Below are positions 15,293 through 21,525 of a DNA stretch of 44,654 nucleotides, piece after piece. The stretch is from positions 1 through 44,654 of IMG/VR virus record IMGVR_UViG_3300032323_000977. One strand, 5' to 3'. How positions within the stretch are numbered: position 1 is the first letter of the stretch; every line of letters starts with the position of its first letter. Both the position numbers and the translations under genes were made by a program. Below the pieces are notes generated by a model that saw only the letters and a program-made list of their open reading frames with translations, had not been told where the DNA came from and did no database searches. This DNA comes from a virus.

Positions 15293-15994
15293 ATGGAATA
15301 TAAAACACAAAAAAAGTTATTAAGTTTTAATAACTTTAAAATGCAAAAATCAGTTAAATTTGGATATTTGACGGCTATACTACATTTAGCGCCATACAAC
15401 CTAAGCGGGTACAATATTTGCCCTAAGGCCTCGCAAGGTTGCGCTATGGCTTGTTTAAATACGGCGGGACGTGGCCAAATGAATTGTGTACAAAAGGCAC
15501 GAATTAATAAAACGTTATACTTTTTAAAAGACCGCCAAAAGTTTTTAGAGCATTTATTTAACGAGATAACAACATATGAAAAACTAGCCAAAAGTAAAAA
15601 TTTAAAATTAGCCGTAAGATTAAACGGGACTAGTGATTTACCTTTTGAACGATATAGATTTAAAGATAATAAAAATTTAATGGAATTATTCCCGAACGTT
15701 CCATTTTATGATTATACAAAAATATTAAATCGTTTTAATCAAGTGTTGCCAAAAAATTACAGTCTTACGTTTTCGCGAAGTGAAAGCAACGAAAACGAAG
15801 TTAAAGAATTAATAACAACTGATAATAATATTGCGGTTGTTTTTAATAAACTACCTAAAAAATATATGGGTAGACGCGTTGTGACGGGAGATGAAAGCGA
15901 TTTGCGTTTTCTTGACCCGAAAAAAACAATAATCGGTTTACTAGCTAAGGGACGCGCGAAAAAAGACAATAGCGGGTTTACGGTTATTAATTAA
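15293..15994 (+). CDS. GP88-family protein
   Basis: 233 residues. The N-terminal two thirds fit the phage GP88 family (PF17338): SVKFGYLTAILHLAPYNLSG, NICPKASQGCAMACLNTAGR, then KARINKTLYFLKDRQKFLEH and KLAVRLNGTSDL. Cysteines 43, 50, 54 and 65 are arranged like a metal or Fe-S site. Biochemical function of the family is not established to my knowledge. Own promoter and operator upstream; ribosome site AAAAAGGACGG. Second conserved gene of the antirestriction block, suggesting a host-takeover or defence-evasion role (inference). Confidence 0.8.
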   Translation: MEYKTQKKLLSFNNFKMQKSVKFGYLTAILHLAPYNLSGYNICPKASQGCAMACLNTAGRGQMNCVQKARINKTLYFLKDRQKFLEHLFNEITTYEKLAKSKNLKLAVRLNGTSDLPFERYRFKDNKNLMELFPNVPFYDYTKILNRFNQVLPKNYSLTFSRSESNENEVKELITTDNNIAVVFNKLPKKYMGRRVVTGDESDLRFLDPKKTIIGLLAKGRAKKDNSGFTVIN

Positions 15995-16009
15995 AAAAGG
16001 ACATAAAAA

Positions 16010-16213
16010 ATGATAACAAAAAATGACGCTCTTAACTTAATAGACGCTTTAAACGAGTGGTACGAAATAGTTGAGCCTAAAGAATTAGAAAAAAATGAAA
16101 TAGGTTTAAATATTGAACGTTATGAAAGCCTTATATTTAAGTTGCATTTAATAGCAGAAAACATAAAAAAAGTTGGTAATAAAATAATAGTTAACAATAG
16201 AGGGTTAAATTAA
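16010..16213 (+). CDS. 67-residue helical protein
   Basis: MITKNDALNLIDALNEWYEI then an acidic helical middle and a basic end (NIKKVGNKIIVNNRGLN). Preceded by AAAAAAGGACATAAAAA, the leader shared by several genes here. One base before the next gene. No family. Confidence 0.6.
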   Translation: MITKNDALNLIDALNEWYEIVEPKELEKNEIGLNIERYESLIFKLHLIAENIKKVGNKIIVNNRGLN

Positions 16214-16214
16214 A

Positions 16215-16409
16215 ATGAGACAATTAACAAAAAAGCAGAAAAAAATATTAGATGTTTATCAAAATATTTATAGACTTGAGGACTTGCCTAATGGCGTTTT
16301 TGAGCAACTAGAAAAAATAAACGATACTGAAATTTTATGGTCAGAGACAAATAGGTATTTGTCAGATAATTACTATAAAAATTTATATAACAACAAAGGA
16401 GTAAATTAA
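16215..16409 (+). CDS. 64-residue helical protein
   Basis: MRQLTKKQKKILDVYQNIYR opens with a basic helix, followed by an acidic segment and a tyrosine/asparagine-rich tail. One-base gaps to both neighbours; the ribosome site lies within the end of the previous gene. The first 20 residues resemble the helical start of many small phage proteins. No function assigned. Confidence 0.55.
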   Translation: MRQLTKKQKKILDVYQNIYRLEDLPNGVFEQLEKINDTEILWSETNRYLSDNYYKNLYNNKGVN

Positions 16410-16410
16410 A

Positions 16411-16593
16411 ATGAAAACATATAAATTAGAGACAAGGACGGTTGAAATAATAACACTTAACGCCGAAAACGAGGAGCAAGCAAAAGAAATGGCGGTTAGT
16501 GGATATTGCGATAACGTAAGGTCACTAGAATTTTTTATAGATGATATAGAAAATATAACACCAACTAAAAAAGAGGACATAAAAAATGACTGA
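16411..16593 (+). CDS. 60-residue protein with DpnD/PcfM-like pattern
   Basis: The sequence MKTYKLETRTVEIITLNAEN then EEQAKEMAVSGYCDN shows the beta-strand, (N/D)(A)xNEExAxE helix pattern seen in small DpnD/PcfM-like phage proteins. Similarity is a pattern only. ATG follows CAAAGGAG by 9 nt. The end overlaps the next gene by 8 nt. Confidence 0.6.
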   Translation: MKTYKLETRTVEIITLNAENEEQAKEMAVSGYCDNVRSLEFFIDDIENITPTKKEDIKND

Positions 16594-16804
16594 AAAACAA
16601 AAAATAGATTTATTATATTTTTTAGATGTTTATAAAGACGATTTAATAATTAATATGACTGATAAAAAGTTATATGACGACCCGTGGCAAAAGTCGGATA
16701 TTAATTTACTTAATAAACATTTTAAGCTTATTAAAAAATTAATAGGCGCAAAATTAATATTTAATAAAAAACTAAAAAAATGGAGTTTAAAATATGAAAA
16801 CTAA
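16586..16804 (+). CDS. 72-residue basic protein
   Basis: MTEKQKIDLLYFLDVYKDDL acidic-hydrophobic start, then a basic C-terminal half (HFKLIKKLIGAKLIFNKKLK). Leader AAGAGGACATAAAAA. Overlaps both neighbours by a few bases. No family recognised. Confidence 0.6.
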   Translation: MTEKQKIDLLYFLDVYKDDLIINMTDKKLYDDPWQKSDINLLNKHFKLIKKLIGAKLIFNKKLKKWSLKYEN

Positions 16805-17051
16805 AAAAATAAACATAATGGAAAACGTGCGAGGATATAAGAATATATCTTTAAAATTAGATACCTATTCAAAGTTATTTGATTTGTCGCAAAAAGTTTT
16901 TGGCGTGCCTATTAGTATCGCGAAAACGGTTGAGTTTTTAGCAGATAATTACACTAATGGCGCGGGGGTCAATAATCACGTGCCTAGCAATTACAATGTA
17001 GTTATCCCGCAATACTTGCCTAAACAAATTAAAAAAATAGGTAGAAAATGA
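16794..17051 (+). CDS. ribbon-helix-helix-like regulator candidate
   Basis: 85 residues. After a short basic start, YKNISLKLDTYSKLFDLSQK forms the beta-strand plus helix 1 pattern of CopG/Arc-like proteins (strand NISLKLD), followed by SIAKTVEFLADNYTN as helix 2. Such proteins bind DNA as dimers at short tandem operators; the TCACACAA and TTTTCCCAG boxes nearby are possible targets (inference). Overlaps the previous gene by 11 nt and the next by 4. Confidence 0.6.
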   Translation: MKTKKINIMENVRGYKNISLKLDTYSKLFDLSQKVFGVPISIAKTVEFLADNYTNGAGVNNHVPSNYNVVIPQYLPKQIKKIGRK

Positions 17052-17242
17052 CAATAAAAAACTTTGAAATTGGAAATAAAGTTAAACACGTTGACCAAGA
17101 TATAATTGGTAAGATTGTTTCATTACATTACGATACTAATGAAATAACTATAAAAGATATTCACTCGGAATATAATTATCCAGATAATTTATTAGTTTAT
17201 AGGCCTAGTGAACTAATTAAAATAAACAAAGGAGGGTTTTAA
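17048..17242 (+). CDS. 64-residue SH3/KOW-like small protein
   Basis: FEIGNKVKHVDQDIIGKIVS has the G-x-x-V-x-h-x-x-x-x-x-G-x-I pattern of a small SH3-like barrel, and the following strands (TNEITIKD, LLVYRPSELIKI) fit. ATGA overlap with the RHH candidate. Could be a nucleic-acid-binding adaptor; function not known. Confidence 0.55.
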   Translation: MTIKNFEIGNKVKHVDQDIIGKIVSLHYDTNEITIKDIHSEYNYPDNLLVYRPSELIKINKGGF

Positions 17243-17243
17243 T

Positions 17244-17579
17244 ATGGCGCAACATATTTCAATTAAACATTATTTAAACGAGGACTGGCTATTTAATTTA
17301 ATTGACCAATGTAAGACAATAGCGTGGCAATATAGAGAAATTGAAAATAGTACTACTTATTTTAAACAAATAAGCGAAAACGTTAAATTATTACCTATTG
17401 AATATGCTTGCGATTATGACAAGCCAAAAGTATTTAGGAGGGTTAATAAGGTTTTTAACTATAAATGCAATATAGATAAGCCGTTAACAAAAGAGGATGA
17501 CAATCTTTTTATTAGCGATTGTAATATAGAAATACATTTAGATAAAAGTAAACTAGTTGATATTTTTATAGTTGCTTAA
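17244..17579 (+). CDS. 111-residue protein, end of the ardC block
   Basis: Sequence MAQHISIKHYLNEDWLFNLI then mixed alpha/beta; no motif recognised. Ribosome site AAAGGAGGG. It converges with the minus-strand gene at 17576-17875 and the two stop codons overlap by 4 nt, with no hairpin between, so antisense read-through is expected. Confidence 0.6.
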   Translation: MAQHISIKHYLNEDWLFNLIDQCKTIAWQYREIENSTTYFKQISENVKLLPIEYACDYDKPKVFRRVNKVFNYKCNIDKPLTKEDDNLFISDCNIEIHLDKSKLVDIFIVA

Positions 17580-17875
17580 ATCTTTTTAATATCAATTATA
17601 ACTGAATTAGGAATTAGCGTTGTGTTGGCAATTTCATCAATTACGCCCGTTTTTTCATCTTTAAGGGCGTAGTCGCCAAATACTCGCGTAATGCCCTTAG
17701 ATTGCGTTAATAAGTGCCCTTTTGTAGTGCATATAGGCAATTTCGCGTTGATTAAATCGTTGATATCTTGCCACGCGCTATCGCTAGTTATATCGAGCCA
17801 TTTTATTTCAACTAGCGGATATTTTTCTATTTCTTTTTTAGCTTTTTTATTTATTGTTAATTTTCTTTTTATCAT
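17576..17875 (-). CDS. small conserved phage protein
   Basis: 99 residues. The pattern VEIKWLDITSDSAWQDINDL, then AKLPICTTKGHLLTQSKGIT and IPNSVIIDIKKI, resembles a small beta-rich family frequent in phage genomes (W-x-D-I-x-x-D-S-x-W, then C-x-T-x-G). Function unknown. Likely co-transcribed with terS. Converges with the plus-strand block. Confidence 0.65.
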   Translation of the reverse strand: MIKRKLTINKKAKKEIEKYPLVEIKWLDITSDSAWQDINDLINAKLPICTTKGHLLTQSKGITRVFGDYALKDEKTGVIDEIANTTLIPNSVIIDIKKI

Positions 17876-18014
17876 TTATTTTTATTGCTACAATTCCAAG
17901 TTTAGCGCTTAGGTGGCTATTATGTACTTTGTTAAAAGTATTGATAAAAGTTTCCCAGTCGCTATTTAACAATTTCTGTTTCAGAAGTGATGTCGATAAT
18001 CGATTTATTTTCAT
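17847..18014 (-). CDS. 55-residue overlapping gene between terS and the 99-residue gene
   Basis: ATG at 18014 lies inside terS; the frame is open through the 87-nt gap and closes inside the next gene. Product starts MKINRLSTSLLKQKLLNSDW and has a central helix (ETFINTFNKVHNSHLSAKLG). No clear ribosome site, so coding is uncertain; a TTG at the terS end is an alternative start. The overlap chain with both neighbours supports it. Confidence 0.4.
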   Translation of the reverse strand: MKINRLSTSLLKQKLLNSDWETFINTFNKVHNSHLSAKLGIVAIKINDKKKINNK

Positions 18015-18474
18015 TTAATTTATTTTCTAATTCCGATAATCTTTTTTCAAGTTGCTCGCGGGACATACCCTCGAGGCCAACGTGTGACACTTCTTTTTTA
18101 TCAATATAAAAACCAGATAATTGACCCATACGAAATTCGCCTTGTATTGCAGAATTATATTGATTTTTTTCTTCAGCTTTATTTCGTAAACGTTCTAAAG
18201 TTTTATAAGAACGTAATTTATCTTTTTCATATTTTTGCAATTCTTGCGATAGTCTTTTTTCTAGATATCTTACAACGTGCGGATTTAATTCTGGATTAGT
18301 TAATTTGCTCGCGGTTTCATATGGTTTACTTCCGTCTTTAGTTGTATAGCCCGCCTCAATACAAGCGTCAGCTTTTGTTATATTGCCCCAATTAGACGCT
18401 AAAATATCCACAAACTTACGTTGTTTTAAAGTTAAATCGGATATTGTTTTTAAAGTGTTTTTCTTGGACGCCAT
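17962..18474 (-). CDS. terS: terminase small subunit
   Basis: 170 residues. LTLKQRKFVDILASNWGNIT followed by KADACIEAGYTTKDGSKPYE and ASKLTNPELNPHVVRYLEKR is the helix-turn-helix region of the Terminase_2 family. The rest is coiled coil ending in a flexible tail. It recognises the packaging site and activates TerL. Unusually it is separated from terL by 4.8 kb, including the plus-strand ardC block. A TTTTCCCAG array lies 135 nt upstream of its start. It contains no GATC. Confidence 0.82.
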   Translation of the reverse strand: MASKKNTLKTISDLTLKQRKFVDILASNWGNITKADACIEAGYTTKDGSKPYETASKLTNPELNPHVVRYLEKRLSQELQKYEKDKLRSYKTLERLRNKAEEKNQYNSAIQGEFRMGQLSGFYIDKKEVSHVGLEGMSREQLEKRLSELENKLNENKSIIDITSETEIVK

Positions 18475-18608
18475 AGAAAATCATTTTAACTGTTTTCCCT
18501 AAAGTAATCTATATACAAATATTTTTTAAAAATTATTTTTCTATACAAGTGTTTCCGTTTAGTAATCATTTAATTACTATTTATTAAAAAAGTATTGTAT
18601 TTATTGAC

Positions 18609-18821
18609 TTTTCCCAGAGTTGTCAATAACTGGGAAAAAATAACCCTTGATATTGCTATCTTTTCCCAGTTTGACAAAACTTTTAGGAATGAATAACCCA
18701 TTGATATATATGTATTATTTGGCATATTTGTCAATTTTTCCCAGTTTTTGACCTATTTCCAAACTACTTTTTAAAATTTTTTTTGTATACAACTACCTTA
18801 GTGGGTACATTTCTGGGAAAA
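18609..18821. repeat. TTTTCCCAG iteron/operator array
   Basis: Five exact 9-mers: TTTTCCCAG at 18609-18617, 18661-18669 and 18736-18744, and the inverted CTGGGAAAA at 18630-18638 and 18813-18821. The first two form an inverted repeat with a 12-nt spacer. TTGACA or TTGTCAA lies within a few bases of the first three sites. Weaker copies: GTTTCCCAG near 17950 and TTTCCTAG at 18830-18837. No copy was noticed elsewhere. Confidence 0.8.
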
Positions 18822-18900
18822 TTGGCGTATTTCCTAGCTTATTTTTTCCGAAAGTATTGACAAATTCCTAGTTTCAAAAAGCTATATAAATCAATACTTT

Positions 18901-18966
18901 GTCCGTGAGCCGTGAGCCGTGTATCGTTTTACGCGGTATTTTGAACAAGCCCCACGCAACACGGAA
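18901..18966. repeat. NNCCGTG heptamer repeats, two orientations
   Basis: GTCCGTG (18901-18907), AGCCGTG (18908-18914), AGCCGTG (18915-18921) in tandem; then, inverted, CACGCAA (18953-18959) and CACGGAA (18960-18966), the reverse complements of TTGCGTG and TTCCGTG. The two arms can pair imperfectly into a GC-rich structure in an AT-rich region. Confidence 0.75.
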
Positions 18967-19009
18967 CTCGTGCCTACTCACTCAAACCGACTTGTTATGA
19001 ATTTTTAAA

Positions 19010-19035
19010 CTAGTGGTGGGTAAGGCCACCACTAG
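19010..19035 (+). other. 10-bp hairpin ahead of the leader ORF
   Basis: CTAGTGGTGG (19010-19019), 6-nt loop, CCACCACTAG (19026-19035). No T-run follows. The ribosome site AAAGGACG of a 19-codon ORF begins 7 nt downstream, so this may be a 5' mRNA structure. Confidence 0.65.
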
Positions 19036-19053
19036 CAAAGAAAGGACGTAAAA

Positions 19054-19113
19054 ATGTTTAATGATTTTTACAGCAATATATTAGTATTTCTAAATAAAAG
19101 TGTCAACAAATAA
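19054..19113 (+). CDS. 19-residue leader-like peptide
   Basis: ATG 19054 preceded by AAAGGACGTAAAA, the same ribosome-site leader as the ardC-block genes. Product MFNDFYSNILVFLNKSVNK. Too short to classify; either a leader peptide, a remnant of a gene start, or chance. Confidence 0.35.
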   Translation: MFNDFYSNILVFLNKSVNK

Positions 19114-19127
19114 TTTTTTTAAGTTAT

Positions 19128-19187
19128 TTGACAATAAAATCAAGGACTTAACTTTTTTGTCAATTTTTCTTTTGACAACAATTGACG
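19128..19187 (+). promoter_or_regulatory. cluster of -35-like boxes upstream of the early genes
   Basis: TTGACA at 19128-19133 and 19172-19177, TTGACG at 19182-19187, and inverted TTGTCAA near 19157. -10 boxes are not well matched at ideal spacing (TTAATC/TAAATT around 19190-19200), so the boxes could instead be protein-binding sites like those in the upstream array. Confidence 0.4.
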
Positions 19188-19229
19188 AATAAATTAATCG
19201 TTAATCATTAACAAAATAAAGGAGTAAAA

Positions 19230-19400
19230 ATGATAATAGAAGTAGTAGACAAGATAAACGGAAGTAAATTTGATTTATCAAATATACCGTTTGTTTATGA
19301 CATTGAAAGTGCAAAAACTTTTCTAATGGAAAGCTCGCCTTTTTTTAATTCCGAAGATGATTTTCAAAGGTATGAATTTAACATAATAGGAGTTAAATAA
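19230..19400 (+). CDS. 56-residue early protein
   Basis: Start ATG 19230 after AAAGGAG. Product MIIEVVDKINGSKFDLSNIP continues acidic (SPFFNSEDDFQRYEFNIIGV). First gene of the long early tiny-gene operon. Stop overlaps the next ATG (TAATG). No family recognised. Confidence 0.6.
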   Translation: MIIEVVDKINGSKFDLSNIPFVYDIESAKTFLMESSPFFNSEDDFQRYEFNIIGVK

Positions 19401-19633
19401 TGACTAAAAAATATAAATACGAGGTAGAAGAATACTCACAAGATACAAGAAGTTTTTATGTTGAAAGTGATATTGAACTAACTCACGATGAAATAAATGA
19501 GTGTGTTTCAAATGCCTCGTTTAATGAACATACTAAAACAGGGACAGAAATAAAGGGGCACAAAGTATATACCCAATACACTGGAACTGATTTCGGCGAT
19601 GATTGCCAAATAAATATATCGGAGGTGGAATAA
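19400..19633 (+). CDS. 77-residue early protein
   Basis: MTKKYKYEVEEYSQDTRSFY then an acidic middle (DIELTHDEINECVSNASF) and beta-type C-terminal half. The layout (strand, helix with E/N, strands) resembles small phage proteins of the DpnD/PcfM-like pattern only loosely. TAATG overlaps at both ends. Confidence 0.6.
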   Translation: MTKKYKYEVEEYSQDTRSFYVESDIELTHDEINECVSNASFNEHTKTGTEIKGHKVYTQYTGTDFGDDCQINISEVE

Positions 19634-19800
19634 TGAACGAAGATATAAAAACAATTAAACAGTATATAAAAACTTTTAATGACAGAAAATTAAGAGAGGA
19701 ATATAGACTATATACCTCGCTTGAAAGACCAACAATACTTGAAAACTATTTTAAAGATTTCATTAAAAAAGAAATAGATACAAGGGGGATTGGAGTATGA
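19633..19800 (+). CDS. 55-residue early protein
   Basis: ATG 19633 preferred over an upstream TTG because GGAGGTGG lies 5 nt ahead and the ATG overlaps the preceding stop (TAATG). Product MNEDIKTIKQYIKTFNDRKL is a charged two-helix peptide. Overlaps the next gene by 4 nt. Confidence 0.6.
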   Translation: MNEDIKTIKQYIKTFNDRKLREEYRLYTSLERPTILENYFKDFIKKEIDTRGIGV

Positions 19801-20078
19801 AAAAAGAAAAGACATTATTACGTTTTAGAATTTATGACGGCGACAGAGAATATACGGACTACGCCATTATAGATAATAAACAATTATTAACTTTAAATTA
19901 TAAAGAAATAATTTCTAAATTTTTTTATGATGACAAAGTTAATGATGAGCAATTCTTATCGGACGGCAGAGCCGTTAGAGTTGAAAGCGAAATACCTATA
20001 ACTGATGCAGATGTAAAAAAGCTAGAAAACTTAAGTATGGCTTACCTACACGACTTTAAATTAAAGGAGGTCGCATAA
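19797..20078 (+). CDS. 93-residue early protein
   Basis: MKKEKTLLRFRIYDGDREYT, then strand-rich region and an acidic helix (EIPITDADVKKLENLSMAYL). Ribosome site GGGGG within the previous gene. Alpha/beta, soluble. No family recognised. Confidence 0.6.
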   Translation: MKKEKTLLRFRIYDGDREYTDYAIIDNKQLLTLNYKEIISKFFYDDKVNDEQFLSDGRAVRVESEIPITDADVKKLENLSMAYLHDFKLKEVA

Positions 20079-20266
20079 TGGCTATAACAATTAATGACAT
20101 TAAAGACTGGCTAGAGAACGAAATGTTCGTATATGAAGATTACGTTAAGGCCAGAGAAAACGGGGACGAGCCATTACACGATGACGGCACGGATGACATT
20201 AATTGCGGTCGTCATAAATGTGCAGAGCAATTATTAATGTATATAACTAGAAAAGAAAAAGAATGA
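20078..20266 (+). CDS. 62-residue helical protein, paralogue-like
   Basis: The pattern INDIKDWLENEMFVYEDYVK then GRHKCAEQLLMYI parallels the gene at 21522-21728 (DIKDVVAWLEEELAHFEMAV, then AQEQLAWIL), so the two look like diverged copies of one small helical family. Preceded by AAAGGAGG. Function unknown. Confidence 0.6.
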   Translation: MAITINDIKDWLENEMFVYEDYVKARENGDEPLHDDGTDDINCGRHKCAEQLLMYITRKEKE

Positions 20267-20433
20267 AAACTTTTATTATAACTGAATACCCAGAACTTTA
20301 TAGAAAATGGAAAGTTTTAGGAAAAAATAAAAAAGAGGCTTGGGAAAATTGGTTAAACGATAAAATAGAACTTATAGAAGAAGATTATGACGAACAATAT
20401 AAACCTGTAGAAATGGAGAAGTTAAAACAATGA
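20263..20433 (+). CDS. 56-residue acidic protein
   Basis: ATGA overlap at both ends. Product MKTFIITEYPELYRKWKVLG then KKEAWENWLNDKIELIEED: strand, E-A-W helix, acidic tail, a pattern common in small phage proteins. Function unknown. Confidence 0.55.
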   Translation: MKTFIITEYPELYRKWKVLGKNKKEAWENWLNDKIELIEEDYDEQYKPVEMEKLKQ

Positions 20434-20684
20434 CTACAATACTAGACGCAGTAAAAAAGTTAGATGAAACAATCGCTAGACAAAAAAGTATTGCTAATAA
20501 ATTAGTAGAAGAACACAAACAACTACAAGAGGCGTTAGCAATAGTATGTTGTAATGCAGATGAAGATTGTCCGTTAGAGTATAGAACTGAACATTTTAGA
20601 TCAGCTATAACCGATGGTTATGACTTACTTAAAAAAGTAGGATACTTTAAAAACAAAAAGAGGGTAAACAAATGGGACATTTAA
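20430..20684 (+). CDS. 84-residue coiled-coil protein
   Basis: MTTILDAVKKLDETIARQKS then NKLVEEHKQLQEALAIVCCN is one long heptad helix; C-terminal half is less regular (DEDCPLEYRTEHFRSAI). Overlaps the zinc-finger-like gene by 13 nt. Contains the first GATC (20599) after the GATC-free segment. Confidence 0.6.
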   Translation: MTTILDAVKKLDETIARQKSIANKLVEEHKQLQEALAIVCCNADEDCPLEYRTEHFRSAITDGYDLLKKVGYFKNKKRVNKWDI

Positions 20685-20917
20685 AACCTAATAAACATTG
20701 TAAAACTTGTGATGTAAGAGGCGACTACACTTGTTTAGAGTGTGAAAGCATACAAATAAAAAATAAAGGTCTTTATGTTTTAGAGTGTGAATATTGTATG
20801 GAATATCCATTAAAATCTTATGTTGAAGATGAACTTGGTGGAGTTTTTTGTAATGAACATTGTTTTAAACAAATGCCTTATGAAAATAAATGGAAAATAA
20901 TAGGGAGGTCAGCGTGA
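20672..20917 (+). CDS. cysteine-rich, probable zinc-binding protein
   Basis: 81 residues with two sets of metal-type cysteines: C10-x2-C13 and C21-x2-C24 (KHCKTCDVRG, YTCLECE), then C39-x2-C42 and C60-x3-C64 (LECEYCMEYP, VFCNEHCF). This fits two small zinc knuckles or ribbons. Possible regulator or inhibitor of host transcription (inference). Ends in a GTGA overlap with the next gene. Confidence 0.65.
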   Translation: MGHLKPNKHCKTCDVRGDYTCLECESIQIKNKGLYVLECEYCMEYPLKSYVEDELGGVFCNEHCFKQMPYENKWKIIGRSA

Positions 20918-21168
20918 GCATACCAGATGTAGATATGCCTATTGGCTTTCTTTATGAAACAACATTGATGAAATATGCTAGTGGTAAATTAACTAAAGAC
21001 GGAATGATTATGACGCCAGATGAGGCATTAGAACATTTTAAGCAATTAGCTATTGATGAGGGCTTTGCAGAAAGCACAATAGAAAATTCGGCAGAGGAAC
21101 TAATTTACGATTTAAAAGAAGTAGAAGAACGAAAGTATCAAGAATACCTAGAGGAGAAAGATGGCTAA
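20914..21168 (+). CDS. 84-residue acidic protein (GTG start)
   Basis: GTG 20914 chosen: GGGAGG lies 5 nt upstream and the GTGA overlaps the previous stop; an in-frame ATG at 20890 lies inside the previous gene. Product V/MSIPDVDMPIGFLYETTLMK, acidic helical C-terminus (EELIYDLKEVEERKYQEYL). No family recognised. Confidence 0.6.
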   Translation: MSIPDVDMPIGFLYETTLMKYASGKLTKDGMIMTPDEALEHFKQLAIDEGFAESTIENSAEELIYDLKEVEERKYQEYLEEKDG

Positions 21169-21346
21169 AGCATACATAGTACATAGGAAAGATTTGTCGT
21201 TCGGAATTTATTACACCCTAGATACATTGTTTAGGGAAATAAATAACAGAGAAATAAAAGCAAACGATTATTATTTCTTTGCAAATGAAGAAAAGGCATT
21301 AGCCTTTCAAGACCAACTAATAAACAAACAAAGGAGCAAGAAATGA
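21161..21346 (+). CDS. 61-residue protein
   Basis: MAKAYIVHRKDLSFGIYYTL then EEKALAFQDQLINKQRSKK: strand-strand-helix layout typical of small phage regulators of unknown role. Ribosome site GGAGAAAG within the previous gene. Confidence 0.55.
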   Translation: MAKAYIVHRKDLSFGIYYTLDTLFREINNREIKANDYYFFANEEKALAFQDQLINKQRSKK

Positions 21347-21525
21347 GTAAAGATAAACTAACAGAAAGACAATGGGACGAACTTAGAGCAAGTACTGTTG
21401 AACGCATTATGGATATGAACGAAACAGAGGCAAAAGAAGAACTTGAAGAATATATCTTTGATGAAATGAGCAATAAACCAAAAGACTACTTACTTGAATG
21501 TGGTTGGATAACGGAGGAAAAATGA
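21343..21525 (+). CDS. 60-residue acidic helical protein
   Basis: MSKDKLTERQWDELRASTVE then NETEAKEELEEYIFDEMSNK; strongly acidic helices, ends LLECGWITEEK. ATGA overlaps both neighbours; AAAGGAGC precedes. No family recognised. Confidence 0.55.
   Translation: MSKDKLTERQWDELRASTVERIMDMNETEAKEELEEYIFDEMSNKPKDYLLECGWITEEK

Larger units (their letters stand above)
18475..19229. other. major non-coding control region
   Basis: 755 bases between divergently read terS and the early plus-strand genes with only one 19-codon ORF. Contents in order: TTTTCCCAG/CTGGGAAAA array (18609-18821) with interleaved TTGACA/TTGTCAA boxes, heptamer repeats (18901-18966), a 10-bp hairpin (19010-19035), a short leader ORF (19054-19113), and three TTGAC boxes (19128-19187). 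Best candidate in the window for an origin of replication or the early control centre. Confidence 0.7.
12829..20598. other. GATC-free segment (7.77 kb)
   Basis: Between the GATC at 12825-12828 and the one at 20599-20602 I find no GATC when reading every line. Flanking genes have many: about 15 in the 2.35-kb portal gene. The segment covers the terL N-terminal part, nuclease, ArdC, GP88, RHH, terS, the control region and the first tiny plus-strand genes. It also has more GCGC/CGCG than the rest. See findings. Confidence 0.85.

Noticed and set aside
16411-16593. DpnD-type protein as part of a GATC restriction system
   Set aside because: Only a loose beta-helix pattern; no DpnC/DpnM-type nuclease or methylase exists in the window, so the link to the GATC-free segment would be over-reading.
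18609-18821. CRISPR-like array
   Set aside because: Repeats are 9 bp, in both orientations and with unequal spacing; no cas genes. The RecB/Cas4-like nuclease at 35565 is an isolated phage exonuclease.
18901-18990. tRNA-like GC-rich segment
   Set aside because: No cloverleaf with acceptor stem, T-loop GTTCRA and anticodon arm can be drawn; the GC content comes from heptamer repeats.
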